This document shows, piece after piece, positions 42,904 through 52,579 of a stretch of 64,000 nucleotides of DNA. The notes under the pieces were generated by a model that was not told the DNA's origin, ran no database searches, and worked only from the letters and a program-made list of their open reading frames with translations. Source of the DNA: Seonamhaeicola sp. (lineage in GTDB: Bacteria > Bacteroidota > Bacteroidia > Flavobacteriales > Flavobacteriaceae). The stretch lies in assembly GCF_028281565.1 (NCBI RefSeq), contig NZ_JANQJQ010000030.1:124001-188000 (forward strand), in the 5' to 3' direction. Position numbers and translations under genes: made by a program. Numbering within the stretch: the first letter of the stretch is position 1; each line of letters begins with the position of its first letter.

Positions 42904-43890
42904 ATGAAAGCAATGACTATTAACAAATATGGCGAAGAGGCCGTATTTGAAGCAAAAGAAGTAGAAACGCCTGTATTAAAGAGCGGGGAGGTGTTAGTTA
43001 AAATTGCGGCATCCAGTGTTAATACGGTGGATACCATGATAAGAAAAATGGGGAAGGATTTACCATTATCGCCTGATACCCCGGCTATTTTAGGGATGGA
43101 TTTTGCCGGAATCGTAGAAGCTGTGGCCGATGATGTAAAGGCGTACACTGTTGGTGATGAAGTTTATGGATGCGCCGGTGGGTTAGCGGATTTACCCGGA
43201 ACTTTAGCCGAGTATATTGCGGCTGACAGTAAGTTAATTGCACATAAACCTAAAAACCTATCCATGAAAGAAGCTGCAGCCATTCCATTGGTTGGTATAA
43301 CGGCCTACGAAGGTTTAGAGCGCGCCGGTATTACATCCGGACAAAAAGTTTTGGTTCATGGAGGATCCGGAGGTGTTGGTCATATAGCTTTACAGCTGGC
43401 GAAGCATTTTGGTGCCGAGGTGTATGCTACCGGTGGTGGCGAAAGACAATTAGCACTTATAGAAGAACTGGGCGCTAAAGCCATTAATTATAAAACCGAA
43501 ACTGTGGAAGACTATGTTCAAAAACATACCAACGGAGCCGGTTTTGACATTGTATACGATTCTGTAGGCGCCAAAAATCTTATTAATTCGTTTAATGCAG
43601 CGGCCCTTAACGGGCATGTAGCAACTACGGTGTCTATGGTTGAGTTAGATCTTTCAGTGGCACATTTTAAAGGTTTGTCGCTTCATGTTGTGTTTATGTT
43701 GATCCCAATGCTATATAATCACAAACGAGAAGATCACGGCGAAATTCTTAGAAATATTGCCAATGTTGTTGAAGCAGGCGCTTTAAAACCAATTTTAGAT
43801 GAACAACAATTTTCACTTGATGAAGCCGGTAAAGCCCATGCGCGTTTGGAAAGTGGTCGGGCTATGGGAAAAGTTGTTATCGAGAATTAA
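42904..43890 (+). CDS. NADP-dependent zinc-type alcohol dehydrogenase/quinone reductase-like
   Basis: A 328-residue medium-chain dehydrogenase. The nucleotide loop VLVHGGSGGVGHIALQLAKHFGA is typical of quinone oxidoreductases, and no catalytic Cys-rich zinc motif is obvious. It likely reduces quinones or activated alkenes with NADPH. It lies 12 bp after the cupin gene in the HxlR-controlled operon, a common partner of quinone-sensing HxlR regulators. Confidence 0.85.
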   Translation: MKAMTINKYGEEAVFEAKEVETPVLKSGEVLVKIAASSVNTVDTMIRKMGKDLPLSPDTPAILGMDFAGIVEAVADDVKAYTVGDEVYGCAGGLADLPGTLAEYIAADSKLIAHKPKNLSMKEAAAIPLVGITAYEGLERAGITSGQKVLVHGGSGGVGHIALQLAKHFGAEVYATGGGERQLALIEELGAKAINYKTETVEDYVQKHTNGAGFDIVYDSVGAKNLINSFNAAALNGHVATTVSMVELDLSVAHFKGLSLHVVFMLIPMLYNHKREDHGEILRNIANVVEAGALKPILDEQQFSLDEAGKAHARLESGRAMGKVVIEN

Positions 43891-43909
43891 TATTAGACAA
43901 AAGAGCAAC

Positions 43910-44887
43910 ATGAAGTCATTTGAATCGATCAATAAAGCCTATAATTCAGTATTTCAACCTGATAAGTTGAGTATCGGACTGGTAGTGCCTATTGAAAACT
44001 ATAGTTTGGGGCCCATTCCTACTATGGAAGATCACTTAAAGCGTGTTCAGCAAATAGAACAATTGGGGTTTAAGGCCTTATGGATCAGGGATATTCCGTT
44101 TCACGTACCCTCATTTGGAGATGCCGGACAACTGTTCGACCCTTTTACCTATTTGGGATATCTGGCCGGGCAAACTTCTGAGATTGCGTTGGGAATAGCC
44201 AGTATTGCATTGCCGCTACACCATCCGGTACATGTGGCTAAAAGTGCTGCGTCTATTGATCAATTGTCTAACGGACGACTTATTCTGGGCGTAGCTTCAG
44301 GTGACAGGCCGGACGAATATCCGGCAATGGGTATCGATTATGAAAAACGAGGGGTGTTGTTTCGGGAATCTTTTGATTATATCCGAAAAGTGCAAAGCAG
44401 TTTTCCAACTTTAGAAACCAACAATTATGGCCAGTTAAAAGGGCATATGAATATGTTGCCCAAAGCCAGTGGTCCTAAAATCCCCATGCTTATTACCGGC
44501 AATAGCCGCCAGACTATAGATTGGAATGTAGCACATGCCGACGGTTGGATGTCCTATCCAAAGGATCTGTACAATCAAAAACAGACCATTGACAAATGGC
44601 GAAAGCTGATTCATGAGTCACAAACTTATGACAAACCGTTTATGCAACCTTTATACCTGGATTTACAGGAGGAAGATGATTTCAAGCCACAGCCTATTCC
44701 ATTAGGTTTTAAAATAGGGGTCAATTTCTTAGTGGACTATTTTAAAAGACTGGAAGACATTGGGGTTAACCATGTAGCTTTAAACTTAAGATTTAATGCT
44801 GCGAACATGGATGACACTTTAAATCGATTGGCAACAAACGTATTGCCTCATTTTCATTCAACAAAAAAAGAAACCGTTACAATATGA
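43910..44887 (+). CDS. LLM-class flavin-dependent oxidoreductase
   Basis: A 325-residue luciferase-like monooxygenase. It has LSIGLVVPIENY at the N-terminus and the QLSNGRLILGVASGDRPDEYPAMG block that binds the flavin, resembling the luciferase-type family typified by BA3436. The ATG at 43910 is chosen; the longer frame overlaps the previous gene. It likely oxidises or reduces a small organic compound with FMN. Third gene in the HxlR operon. Confidence 0.85.
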   Translation: MKSFESINKAYNSVFQPDKLSIGLVVPIENYSLGPIPTMEDHLKRVQQIEQLGFKALWIRDIPFHVPSFGDAGQLFDPFTYLGYLAGQTSEIALGIASIALPLHHPVHVAKSAASIDQLSNGRLILGVASGDRPDEYPAMGIDYEKRGVLFRESFDYIRKVQSSFPTLETNNYGQLKGHMNMLPKASGPKIPMLITGNSRQTIDWNVAHADGWMSYPKDLYNQKQTIDKWRKLIHESQTYDKPFMQPLYLDLQEEDDFKPQPIPLGFKIGVNFLVDYFKRLEDIGVNHVALNLRFNAANMDDTLNRLATNVLPHFHSTKKETVTI

Positions 44888-45690
44888 ACAAGACCGTATT
44901 AATTACAGGAAGTACTGATGGTATAGGGAAATTAGCCGCTATTAAGTTAGCTAAAGAGGGGCATCAGGTTTATATTCATGGGAGACATCAGGAGAAACTG
45001 AAAACCGTTATTGATGACATAAAAAAGGCATCAAACAATGATTTGGTAAACGGATTCATTGCTGATTTTTCAGATTTGAAAACCGTCAAAATACTTGCTG
45101 ATACAATTAAAAATGAATTGCCAAAGCTTGATGTACTGATAAACAATGCCGGTGTTTATAAAAGCAGAATAAATACAACACCTGAAGGGTTGGACATACG
45201 ATTCGTTGTAAATTATTTAGCACCGTTTGTTTTTACTAATGCTCTCATACCGCTATTAAAAAAAGGAGATCACCCCAGGGTTATTAATTTGAGCTCTGCA
45301 GCCCAATCGTCTTTTTCATTGGATGAGTTATCCGGAAAACAGGATGTACTCCCAAATGAAGCTTATGCAAAAAGCAAACTGGCTTTAACTATGTGGAGTT
45401 TTGATCTGGCTAAAAATCAAAAAAATATTCAGGTCATTGCTGTAAACCCGGGCTCCCTTTTAAATACCAATATGGTAAAAGAAGCGTTCGGGCACCATTG
45501 GTCGTCAGCAGATAAAGGGGCTTCTATTCTATATGAATTAGCTGTTTCCGAAGCGTTTAATGGTGTTAGCGGACAGTATTTTGATAACGACCGGGGCGGT
45601 TTTGGAAATGCCCATGCCAATGCATATAATGAAGTCAAAATAAATGAGCTTATTAGTGCAACCCATCAGATCTGTGATAGCTCATATTGA
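44884..45690 (+). CDS. Short-chain dehydrogenase/reductase
   Basis: A 268-residue SDR. The cofactor loop is TGSTDGIGK near residue 8, the structural motif is NNAG (LDVLINNAG), and the catalytic pair is Y161 and K165 in YAKSK. It starts 4 bp inside the LLM gene (ATGA overlap), and its 3' end overlaps the convergent nucleotidase by 25 bp. It completes the HxlR operon of carbonyl/quinone enzymes. Confidence 0.88.
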   Translation: MNKTVLITGSTDGIGKLAAIKLAKEGHQVYIHGRHQEKLKTVIDDIKKASNNDLVNGFIADFSDLKTVKILADTIKNELPKLDVLINNAGVYKSRINTTPEGLDIRFVVNYLAPFVFTNALIPLLKKGDHPRVINLSSAAQSSFSLDELSGKQDVLPNEAYAKSKLALTMWSFDLAKNQKNIQVIAVNPGSLLNTNMVKEAFGHHWSSADKGASILYELAVSEAFNGVSGQYFDNDRGGFGNAHANAYNEVKINELISATHQICDSSY

Positions 45691-46214
45691 GGTTTTAGCA
45701 GTATATTACCAATCTCTTCCCAGTTAGAAACACGTTTATAACCGGTTTCAGTACTATTATGTGGATTTGTGAACAAAAGGGTGTCGCCTTTAAATTTTTC
45801 AAGGTTGTAAGTTCTGTCGTCTATGAGCAGATCACCTCTTAAAATAAACTTGTGCCCGCACATAATCTGATGTTGCCAATCAATAAAAGGAAAATATTTG
45901 GCTAACCATATACTCTTTTCTTTTAAAGAATTAGGAAACTGGGTTGCAGCGGTAGCAACATACACCTCATGCCTATGGTAGAGGGCTTCCATGACTTCAA
46001 TACTGCCGGGTAAAGGCTCTAATTCAGTGAAAAACCCTGGAGTCCAGGCATGCTGTCGAACGCTTTCTTTATGGGCTTCAGGGACATTGTCATAAACTTC
46101 TCCTGAAATGATATCGTCTCGTTTTAAATTTTGATTGAAGTCTCTGTTATACCATGCAATGTGTTTACCAAAAGTGTCGGCCAGCACATCATCCATATCA
46201 ACAAATATTGTCAT
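45666..46214 (-). CDS. 5'(3')-deoxyribonucleotidase-like HAD phosphatase
   Basis: A 182-residue HAD protein. The catalytic Asp pair is D6 and D8 in FVDMDDVLAD, and the rest matches the NT5C-type 5'(3')-deoxyribonucleotidase family (LLIDDRTYNLEKFKG near residue 130). It removes phosphate from deoxynucleotides. Its 3' end overlaps the SDR gene, so the two genes converge. Confidence 0.85.
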   Translation of the reverse strand: MTIFVDMDDVLADTFGKHIAWYNRDFNQNLKRDDIISGEVYDNVPEAHKESVRQHAWTPGFFTELEPLPGSIEVMEALYHRHEVYVATAATQFPNSLKEKSIWLAKYFPFIDWQHQIMCGHKFILRGDLLIDDRTYNLEKFKGDTLLFTNPHNSTETGYKRVSNWEEIGNILLKPQYELSQI

Positions 46215-46448
46215 AAAAAAGTTTTAATCTAAGTACGCTATTTTTTTTATATTAAAAAAATATTGGACGCAAGATTTAATGGTTTTATAAAGTTAATTTA
46301 AACGCTTCGTGACATTGAAAATAACGGTTTTTAATCGATGATTTTTGCAAAAAAGAACAATTCATCGTTTTATTTTAAAGTTCATATAGTATTTATGCGA
46401 ACTATGATGTAAAACCCTAATTTTAAATAAATTAAAAGCCCAAGCCCC

Positions 46449-47072
46449 ATGAAATATTTAAAAGCCCTTTTTAGTATCACCTTTTTACTGGCCACCTGTT
46501 TTACAGTCGTTGCCCAGGAACCTGCTGATGTTTTAGCTGATATCCCTCAGGATTATAAAAAACGAAGCCCTATTTATGATTTTTCAGAAAAGAACTTAAA
46601 TAGCGTAGATACCATTCCCGATTTTGCTTCCAAAAAGAACAAATTAAAGATTACCGGAACCATTTATGAAAGTGATGGTGTAACTCCGGCAAAAAATGTA
46701 TTGTTATTCATTCACCAAACCGATGAAAACGGTGATTTTGAATTGAAAAGACATAACAAAAAGCGTTATGTACACCACAGAGGCTGGGTGAGAACCGATG
46801 CCGATGGTAAATACACCCTGTATACTTTTGTGCCCGGAAGCTATATTTACGGAAATGAATTAAAGCAAATTTACCCCATAGTTAAAGAACCTAACAAACC
46901 GGAATATAAAATTGAGACCTTCCTTTTTGACGACGATCCTTTATTAACCGATAAATGTCGTACCAAAGTAGAACAAACCGACCCTCAGAGAATCCTAAAG
47001 TTAGATAAAAAAGAAGGTTTGTGGGTGGCCACCAGAGACATTGTTCTAGGTAAAGAAATAGACTCTTATTAG
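46449..47072 (+). CDS. Secreted intradiol-dioxygenase-like protein without the usual iron-ligand motif
   Basis: A 207-residue exported protein (signal peptide ending VVAQ). It matches the C-terminal dioxygenase domain of protocatechuate/catechol dioxygenases: KITGTIYESDGVTPAKNVLLFIHQTDENG and GWVRTDADGKYTLYTFVPGSY. Catalytic members next have Pro-x-His-Ile-His; here the aligned segment is NKPEYKIETFLF, so two His iron ligands are missing. It may therefore be structural or bind something else. It stands alone with an AT-rich upstream region. Confidence 0.8.
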   Translation: MKYLKALFSITFLLATCFTVVAQEPADVLADIPQDYKKRSPIYDFSEKNLNSVDTIPDFASKKNKLKITGTIYESDGVTPAKNVLLFIHQTDENGDFELKRHNKKRYVHHRGWVRTDADGKYTLYTFVPGSYIYGNELKQIYPIVKEPNKPEYKIETFLFDDDPLLTDKCRTKVEQTDPQRILKLDKKEGLWVATRDIVLGKEIDSY

Positions 47073-47107
47073 TGGATACCGTTCACATTCCGGTCGTTTT
47101 AAGAATT

Positions 47108-47143
47108 AAAAAGTTCAGGATTTAACAATCCTGGACTTTTTCT
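47108..47143. terminator. Terminator overlapping the 3' end of the slipin gene
   Basis: A 14-bp stem with one G-U-type mismatch (AAAAAGTTCAGGAT / ATCCTGGACTTTTT) and a short loop. T-runs on both sides suit both the rightward dioxygenase-like gene and the leftward slipin gene. The slipin stop codon lies inside it. Confidence 0.75.
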
Positions 47144-47870
47144 TTTTTTGGGGCAGCACTTCTTCAGGAAACGGAAACAGGATGGTAGAATTCTTCTCTG
47201 CGGCAATGTTAGACAAAGTCTGGTATAAACGTAATTTAATAGCTGATGGCGACTGGTCAATCAGTTTACCTGCTTCCAAAAGCTTAGAGGCAGCCTGCTC
47301 TTCTGCAAGGGCCAGAATGATCCGGGCCCTCCTGGAACGTTCCGCTTCTGCCTGATTGGCCATCATTCTACGCATATTCTCGGGTAACTGGATGTCTTTT
47401 ATTTTAACGTCAATGATCTCAATACCCCATTCCTTGGTTTCCTGTTCTACAATACCTTTAATATTCTTACCCATTTCCTCACGTTTTGAAAGTATGGTAT
47501 CTAATTCTACCTTACCGCAAACATCTCTAAGGGCTGCCTGGGCCAACTGTGTGATGGCAAATTTATATTCTTCTACTTCCAAAACCGCCCTTTCCGGGTC
47601 GTTAATTTTAAAGAACACCACGCCGTCTATACTGCAGGGCACATTATCTTCGGTCATTACTTCCTGGGAATCTATATTAAAGGTGATCACCCGGATATCT
47701 ACTATTTGTATGGTTTCAATGATCGGGATGATCCATCTGAATCCCGGGTTAAGTGTTTTAACAAATTTTCCAAATCTAAATTTAATGGCTCTTTTATATT
47801 CAAAAACGATTCGGATACCGGCCAGTAACAGGATTCCAATCAGAACTAAAATTATGGTTGATGCATGCAT
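47115..47870 (-). CDS. SPFH/stomatin-like slipin
   Basis: A 251-residue membrane protein with one N-terminal helix (about residues 5-22) and a Band 7 domain (YKRAIKFRFGKFVKTLNPGFRWIIPI, and REEMGKNIKGIVEQETKEWGIEI). Such proteins scaffold membrane microdomains. The Lys-rich C-terminus (QKKKKSRIVKS) is encoded by the terminator sequence. The usual NfeD partner is not adjacent. Confidence 0.88.
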   Translation of the reverse strand: MHASTIILVLIGILLLAGIRIVFEYKRAIKFRFGKFVKTLNPGFRWIIPIIETIQIVDIRVITFNIDSQEVMTEDNVPCSIDGVVFFKINDPERAVLEVEEYKFAITQLAQAALRDVCGKVELDTILSKREEMGKNIKGIVEQETKEWGIEIIDVKIKDIQLPENMRRMMANQAEAERSRRARIILALAEEQAASKLLEAGKLIDQSPSAIKLRLYQTLSNIAAEKNSTILFPFPEEVLPQKKKKSRIVKS

Positions 47871-48129
47871 GATACAATGTATTTAAGTTTGTACGGTTAT
47901 ATTATAAGAAAAGGCCATGAACCGAAGTGTAAAATAAGGTTCGATGCCTCAAGTGCTACTTGGTCGTAACGTATGATACGATGTTAAGGTTCCTTATAAA
48001 TTTACGAATTTTTAATAAGAAAAACCAGTAATCCAGCCAGTACACTATAAACCTGATTAGCAAATAATTATGCATATCAATGAAACGCATTATAATAATT
48101 TGTAACTTACTGTTTTATAAAATATTACA

Positions 48130-48564
48130 ATGAAGTATTATGCTGTTTTTGTCTTTATGGTTTTAACTCAATTTATGTGTGGTGAACCCCTTAATGCACA
48201 GGTTAATCCCTCTGTTGATGAGTTACATCGCTTCTTTAATAATCAACAACTACTTATTACGTATAGGGAAGGCGAGGTGCTGTACGGTACTTATTATTTC
48301 CTGGAGGTTCATTATTGCCCCAACGGATATTACGGCTTATACGGGAATACGGTAAAGCGCACGGTACTTGGAAATGAACAAAAAAGCAATTGGCAGGAAT
48401 ACGGTTCCTGGAAAATCACAACCCAAAATGGGGTCAATGGTATTTTTTATGCTGCTACCAACGGAAACAGGCAGTTTTATCCGTTATATAAGCTTGCCAA
48501 TGGCGATCTTTTTATCAGAGAAGGCGTAACCATTGTAAAGAAAGGTACAGCCATTTGTCAATAG
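48130..48564 (+). CDS. Secreted protein of unknown function
   Basis: A 144-residue exported protein (signal peptide ending LNAQ). It is rich in Tyr and Gly with two Cys, one near residue 63 (HYCPNGYYG) and the other near the C-terminus, which could form a disulfide. It likely folds as a small beta barrel. No family recognised. Confidence 0.65.
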   Translation: MKYYAVFVFMVLTQFMCGEPLNAQVNPSVDELHRFFNNQQLLITYREGEVLYGTYYFLEVHYCPNGYYGLYGNTVKRTVLGNEQKSNWQEYGSWKITTQNGVNGIFYAATNGNRQFYPLYKLANGDLFIREGVTIVKKGTAICQ

Positions 48565-48578
48565 TTTTGGAGTAGCCA

Positions 48579-49484
48579 CTATTTCTCAATCAATAACTTC
48601 TGGCCAATTCTGATAACTGCGTTTCGTCTTATATGATTGACCTCACAAATAGAGGCAATAGTAACATTATTGTTTCTGGATATTCTGGATAGCGTATCAC
48701 CGGGCCTTACTATATAAATGGAACGCTGTTTTATCAAGCTTGCCAACGCTTCTTCCTCTGTCAACAAGGGTTTTATATTGCTTTGCCTCCTGGAATTGTG
48801 AAAGGCCGGCTGGGTCCATTTTTTAGTGACCCAAAGTTCTTTGGCTCTGATGGTATTATTGTCATTAAATTTAAATAAATACTCCGGGTTTATAGACACA
48901 CCTTTGTAATTCACAGCTAAGTGCAAATGGCTGCCACGTGCATTACCGGATACACCACCTTTGCCTAGATAAGCCCCTTTGGGTACCGTGTCGTTTTCTT
49001 TAACTCCATATCTCGATAAATGGGCGTAGACTGTTTCCAAACCGTTATAATGTCTTACCACGACTGTTCTTCCGTGTCCACTGGTGTACCTGGCCATTCT
49101 AACCACACCGTCAAACATGGCAAAAATACTATCACCGGTTATTAGGTCAATATCAATACCTCTGTGTGGCCGTCCCCATCTCCAGCCATAACGGGATGTT
49201 ACTACCTTATGTTTGCCTATAGGCGAAAAATAGGTAGAATCCTTAAATTGTATTTGTAATGGAAATTGAAGTTTCAGTTCCTTATAAGGGTTATAAACGG
49301 TTTGGTCCCAATATTCTGCCTTTATATCCGGTCTGACAGAAACCTCGGGTAGGGTATCCGACACTATAGAATCTTTAACAATTAACTCTATAGCTTTGGA
49401 AGCCTTTAAGATATCATTTAATCGCCCCTGACTAAACGTACTTATAGAAACAAGAAATAAGAAGCCCGTAATTAAAAATTTCAT
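48579..49484 (-). CDS. M23 family endopeptidase with LysM domain
   Basis: A 301-residue exported peptidoglycan hydrolase. The M23 zinc site is H107...D111 (HRGIDID) and H186-L-H188, with a helper His (H155). A LysM domain occupies the C-terminus (about residues 256-300, YIVRPGDTLSRISRNN). It cleaves peptide cross-links in peptidoglycan. It is a single leftward gene. Confidence 0.92.
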   Translation of the reverse strand: MKFLITGFLFLVSISTFSQGRLNDILKASKAIELIVKDSIVSDTLPEVSVRPDIKAEYWDQTVYNPYKELKLQFPLQIQFKDSTYFSPIGKHKVVTSRYGWRWGRPHRGIDIDLITGDSIFAMFDGVVRMARYTSGHGRTVVVRHYNGLETVYAHLSRYGVKENDTVPKGAYLGKGGVSGNARGSHLHLAVNYKGVSINPEYLFKFNDNNTIRAKELWVTKKWTQPAFHNSRRQSNIKPLLTEEEALASLIKQRSIYIVRPGDTLSRISRNNNVTIASICEVNHIRRNAVIRIGQKLLIEK

Positions 49485-49802
49485 CCCAGAAACCTAACCT
49501 ATATAATTTTTCAGATTTGCGAATATAATTATTAGTAACGTCAGTTTTATGTTGGTATTGCCTGAGTTATTAACAGACGGGTGTTTTTAACATAATTTAT
49601 AAATAACCTCCTAACAGCCTGAAAGAGAATGTGATTAATACTGAATTATAAATAATTGGAATTTTAACAATTTCACTTACATATTTTTCTGTTTTACCAC
49701 AAAATATATTCATTTTTTGATTTTTGTGGTTAAACCACAATATAAAATGAAAGGCTATTTATAATTTGTGCGAATTAAATGACTAATTCAAATTATTAAA
49801 TT
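49485..49802. promoter_or_regulatory. Upstream region of the subtilase gene with palindromes
   Basis: No gene seen. A 17-base palindrome TTGTGGTTAAACCACAA sits at 49724-49740, with a related half-site (TTTTACCACAAAA) at 49692-49704. A second palindrome GAATTA / TAATTC lies around 49771-49788, just before the subtilase start. These look like regulator-binding sites for the subtilase gene. Confidence 0.5.
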
Positions 49803-51146
49803 ATGATGAAAAAAATTTTAACAAGATCTGCCCTGATGTTATCTATGAGTTTACTAACGTTTTGTGCTTCACCTGAAGACACCGAAGTCCGGGACACCGT
49901 ATCTGAACTGGAAAATTTAGAAGTGAAATTGGACAATGTTTATAAAACCAGTTCAACACCCATCCAAGGACAATACATTGTTGTTTTAAATGATGGTGTT
50001 TTACCAAATCCTAAAGATTTAAGCTTCACTAACAAAGGAAGCCAAAAGCAAGCCTATTTTCAGCAAATTGACGCGGCAAAAGCAAGTATGGTAGCTACAG
50101 CTAAAGGGCCGGAGCCTTTTGCTTTTGATGTTAAAAAAATTAAATCGGTCTACACCTTTGCCTTAGATGGTTTTGTGGCAAACCTGACTGATGATGAAGT
50201 TGAAATGCTTAGAAAAGATCCCAGAGTAAAAAGTATAGACCAGGACCGCCTGGTTACTTTGAAAAAGCCTCGTGGGGGAGGTGGAGGAGGATCTGCTACT
50301 CAGCAAATACCTTATGGCATTACAAGAGTTGGTGGTGCCGGTGACGGTACCGGAAAAACGGCCTGGGTACTGGATACCGGTATTGACTTAGATCATGAGG
50401 ACCTGAATGTTGACGTTGCCAGAAGTGTATCTTTTACCGGAGACAATAACCCTAATGACGTAGATGGCCATGGAACACATGTTGCGGGTACCATTGCGGC
50501 TATAGACAATAACATTGGTGTTGTTGGTGTGGCTGCCGGTGCTTCTGTGGTAGCATGTAAAGTTCTGGGAGATGACGGAACCGGTGCTTTTTCATGGACC
50601 GTCCAGGCTTTGGATTATGTCAGGGCCGTAGGAAGTAATGGGGATGTGGCCAATATGAGCTTAGGACCACAATCCAGATTCATTGATTCTGCAACCGATA
50701 ATGCTACTGCCGCGTTAGGTGCAAGTGGTATTAAAGTGGCTATTGCTGCAGGTAATAGCTATGATGATTGTTCTTTCTACTCGCCCGCAAGAACAAATCA
50801 GGCTAATGTATTTACCATTTCCGGTATTGGAGAAGGGGATGTGGTTTACTGGTTTTCAAACTATGGAAGCCCTGTAGATTACGCAGCACCAGGCGTTAAT
50901 GTGCTTTCTACCACTCCCGGTAATACCTATGCATCTTTTAGTGGTACCTCTATGGCCAGCCCGCATGCTGCCGGTGTATTGCTTTTGGGAAGTTATACAA
51001 CAGATGGCGTGAGATTGGGGGGCTATTTTCAAGTTAGAGGAAACTATATTCTTTTAAATAATTATTCTGCTACGGATGACTTTAACAGAAGTGTTTATAG
51101 AGAAGATCCGGATGGTGTTGACGATCCTATCATTGTTAGGAATTAA
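49803..51146 (+). CDS. S8 subtilase lipoprotein with I9-type propeptide
   Basis: A 447-residue lipoprotein (lipobox LTFC, Cys21). An inhibitor-I9-like propeptide (about residues 55-150) is joined by a Gly-rich linker (residues 158-163) to a proteinase-K-like subtilase. The catalytic triad is D191 (LDTGID), H223 (GHGTHVAGT) and S383 (GTSMASPH). It would be a surface protease. Confidence 0.93.
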   Translation: MMKKILTRSALMLSMSLLTFCASPEDTEVRDTVSELENLEVKLDNVYKTSSTPIQGQYIVVLNDGVLPNPKDLSFTNKGSQKQAYFQQIDAAKASMVATAKGPEPFAFDVKKIKSVYTFALDGFVANLTDDEVEMLRKDPRVKSIDQDRLVTLKKPRGGGGGGSATQQIPYGITRVGGAGDGTGKTAWVLDTGIDLDHEDLNVDVARSVSFTGDNNPNDVDGHGTHVAGTIAAIDNNIGVVGVAAGASVVACKVLGDDGTGAFSWTVQALDYVRAVGSNGDVANMSLGPQSRFIDSATDNATAALGASGIKVAIAAGNSYDDCSFYSPARTNQANVFTISGIGEGDVVYWFSNYGSPVDYAAPGVNVLSTTPGNTYASFSGTSMASPHAAGVLLLGSYTTDGVRLGGYFQVRGNYILLNNYSATDDFNRSVYREDPDGVDDPIIVRN

Positions 51147-51172
51147 TTAGTACTTAGTTTTTTGTTATTAAG

Positions 51173-51199
51173 AAGGCCCATGTTATTGGGTCTTTTTTT
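51173..51199 (+). terminator. Terminator of the subtilase gene
   Basis: A stem GGCCCA / TGGGTC with one G-U pair and a 6-base loop is followed by a T-run, 27 bp after the stop codon. Confidence 0.75.
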
Positions 51200-51249
51200 A
51201 TAAGGTTAAGAAATTACCACCTTCGGAAGGGGGGGCTTGGCATTGCTAA

Positions 51250-51639
51250 TTACTTAAAAACCGCTTTCATCTGTCGGTTATTCTTTTTATCAAGGATTAA
51301 ATGTAGTTGCTGTTGTTGGTCAATAAAAGCTATACCCGTCATACTTTTGTCATCATTATAAACCTGGTAGGAGGTATCGGTTTCTTTTTTCCAGTTTAGT
51401 TTATGGATGTGATAGGATGGCACGGAATCTAATTTGGAATATTCGCAGTGATAAGATAACATGATATGATCATCCCTGACATCCAAATAGTCTTCGCTGG
51501 TACAGCTATCCAGAGCCACCGGTTCATCATTGAATTGTAATGCAGTGATGGACCAAAATCTTACAATAGGATCTTTATCGCTACTTTGGTTGCAAGCTAA
51601 GCCTAAACCAAATACTAACACTAGAACTATGAATCTCAT
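51250..51639 (-). CDS. Lipoprotein of unknown function
   Basis: A 129-residue lipoprotein (lipobox LGLAC, Cys16) with a beta-rich body (RFWSITALQFND, LDSCTSEDYLDVRDDHIMLSY). It resembles the many small lipocalin-like lipoproteins of Bacteroidota, but no named family is certain. Confidence 0.65.
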   Translation of the reverse strand: MRFIVLVLVFGLGLACNQSSDKDPIVRFWSITALQFNDEPVALDSCTSEDYLDVRDDHIMLSYHCEYSKLDSVPSYHIHKLNWKKETDTSYQVYNDDKSMTGIAFIDQQQQLHLILDKKNNRQMKAVFK

Positions 51640-51951
51640 AACTAAATGAATTATACGTTACTGCAAGTTATCATTTTAAAAGGTTTCCACAAATGCAGAT
51701 ATATTATAATGTGAAGTATTTCCGGTAATGCCGGTGTAAACTTAATAATAGTCATTTATGGCCGTTTGAGGATGTAACAAATGAGTAACTATATTGAAAT
51801 ATTTTTCTTATATTTACGTAATCACTTTATTTTAGTGATCACTCTCCCTATTTAATTAAAGATAAAAACACAACTGTAATCGCCATTTGTTTGGTGTGTT
51901 ACGGCAGATAACTTTGTTTTAAGTTCACCTGTATAATTAAACCATACTACT
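51640..51951. promoter_or_regulatory. Intergenic region upstream of a lipoprotein cluster
   Basis: No gene seen. It holds a small hairpin CCGG / CCGG near 51721-51735, and an inverted repeat ATCACT / AGTGAT at 51821-51839. A similar inverted repeat occurs at 53960-53979 on the far side of the following three-gene cluster. Confidence 0.45.
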
Positions 51952-52575
51952 ATGAAAAAAACGGCATTTGTTTTACTAACCAGTTTGTTAATAGCTTCTT
52001 GTTCAAGCTTTCATGAAGTACACTATTTTAAGGACTCTCTAAAACCTACAGCAAACTATTATAAAGTGGAAGTGCAGGGTTACGCCCTTCTTTCAAGTTC
52101 CAGATATGTTTCCGGTTACTACGATAGAGGTGCTGTACAAGCCTATTTTGGTGAGATCACGCAACCTGCCAAAGGTACTTTTGTACCCTTACTTGCAGAT
52201 GACCCCAAAAAAACAGGGCATAAGGAACTGGTATTGTTGTTGTCTACTAATTCGGATGCTATTTCTACCAGTATTGGGAATTTGGCCAAAAGCCGAACAG
52301 TGATCAATTCGCTATCACTTATTGCGAATAAGGATAAATTGGAAGAAGCCAAAACCGTTGCTTCCGAATTATCAGGGCTTGAAACGGATATCCAATTATT
52401 TATTTCCGAAGCGGATACCTACCTCGATATGGATACGACTTCTGATACTTTTAATGAACAAACATCAAAAGCACAATTACAACAATTTTTGAAATTGGAA
52501 TTATTGGGCCTGTCGAAGGACGTTTCCCCTAAAACATTCGCCGAACTTCAAACCTGGTATTTACAAAATAATTAA
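51952..52575 (+). CDS. Lipoprotein of unknown function
   Basis: A 207-residue lipoprotein (lipobox LIASC, Cys17). The N-terminal half has Tyr-rich strands (VEVQGYALLSSSRYVSGYYDRGAVQAYFG), and the C-terminal half is helical. It starts a three-gene unit with the next lipoprotein (4-bp gap). No family recognised. Confidence 0.65.
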   Translation: MKKTAFVLLTSLLIASCSSFHEVHYFKDSLKPTANYYKVEVQGYALLSSSRYVSGYYDRGAVQAYFGEITQPAKGTFVPLLADDPKKTGHKELVLLLSTNSDAISTSIGNLAKSRTVINSLSLIANKDKLEEAKTVASELSGLETDIQLFISEADTYLDMDTTSDTFNEQTSKAQLQQFLKLELLGLSKDVSPKTFAELQTWYLQNN

Positions 52576-52579
52576 GACT

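Noticed and set aside
47356-47886. 176-codon frame opposite the slipin gene
   Set aside because: Antisense to a well-conserved Band 7 domain, with no domain of its own.
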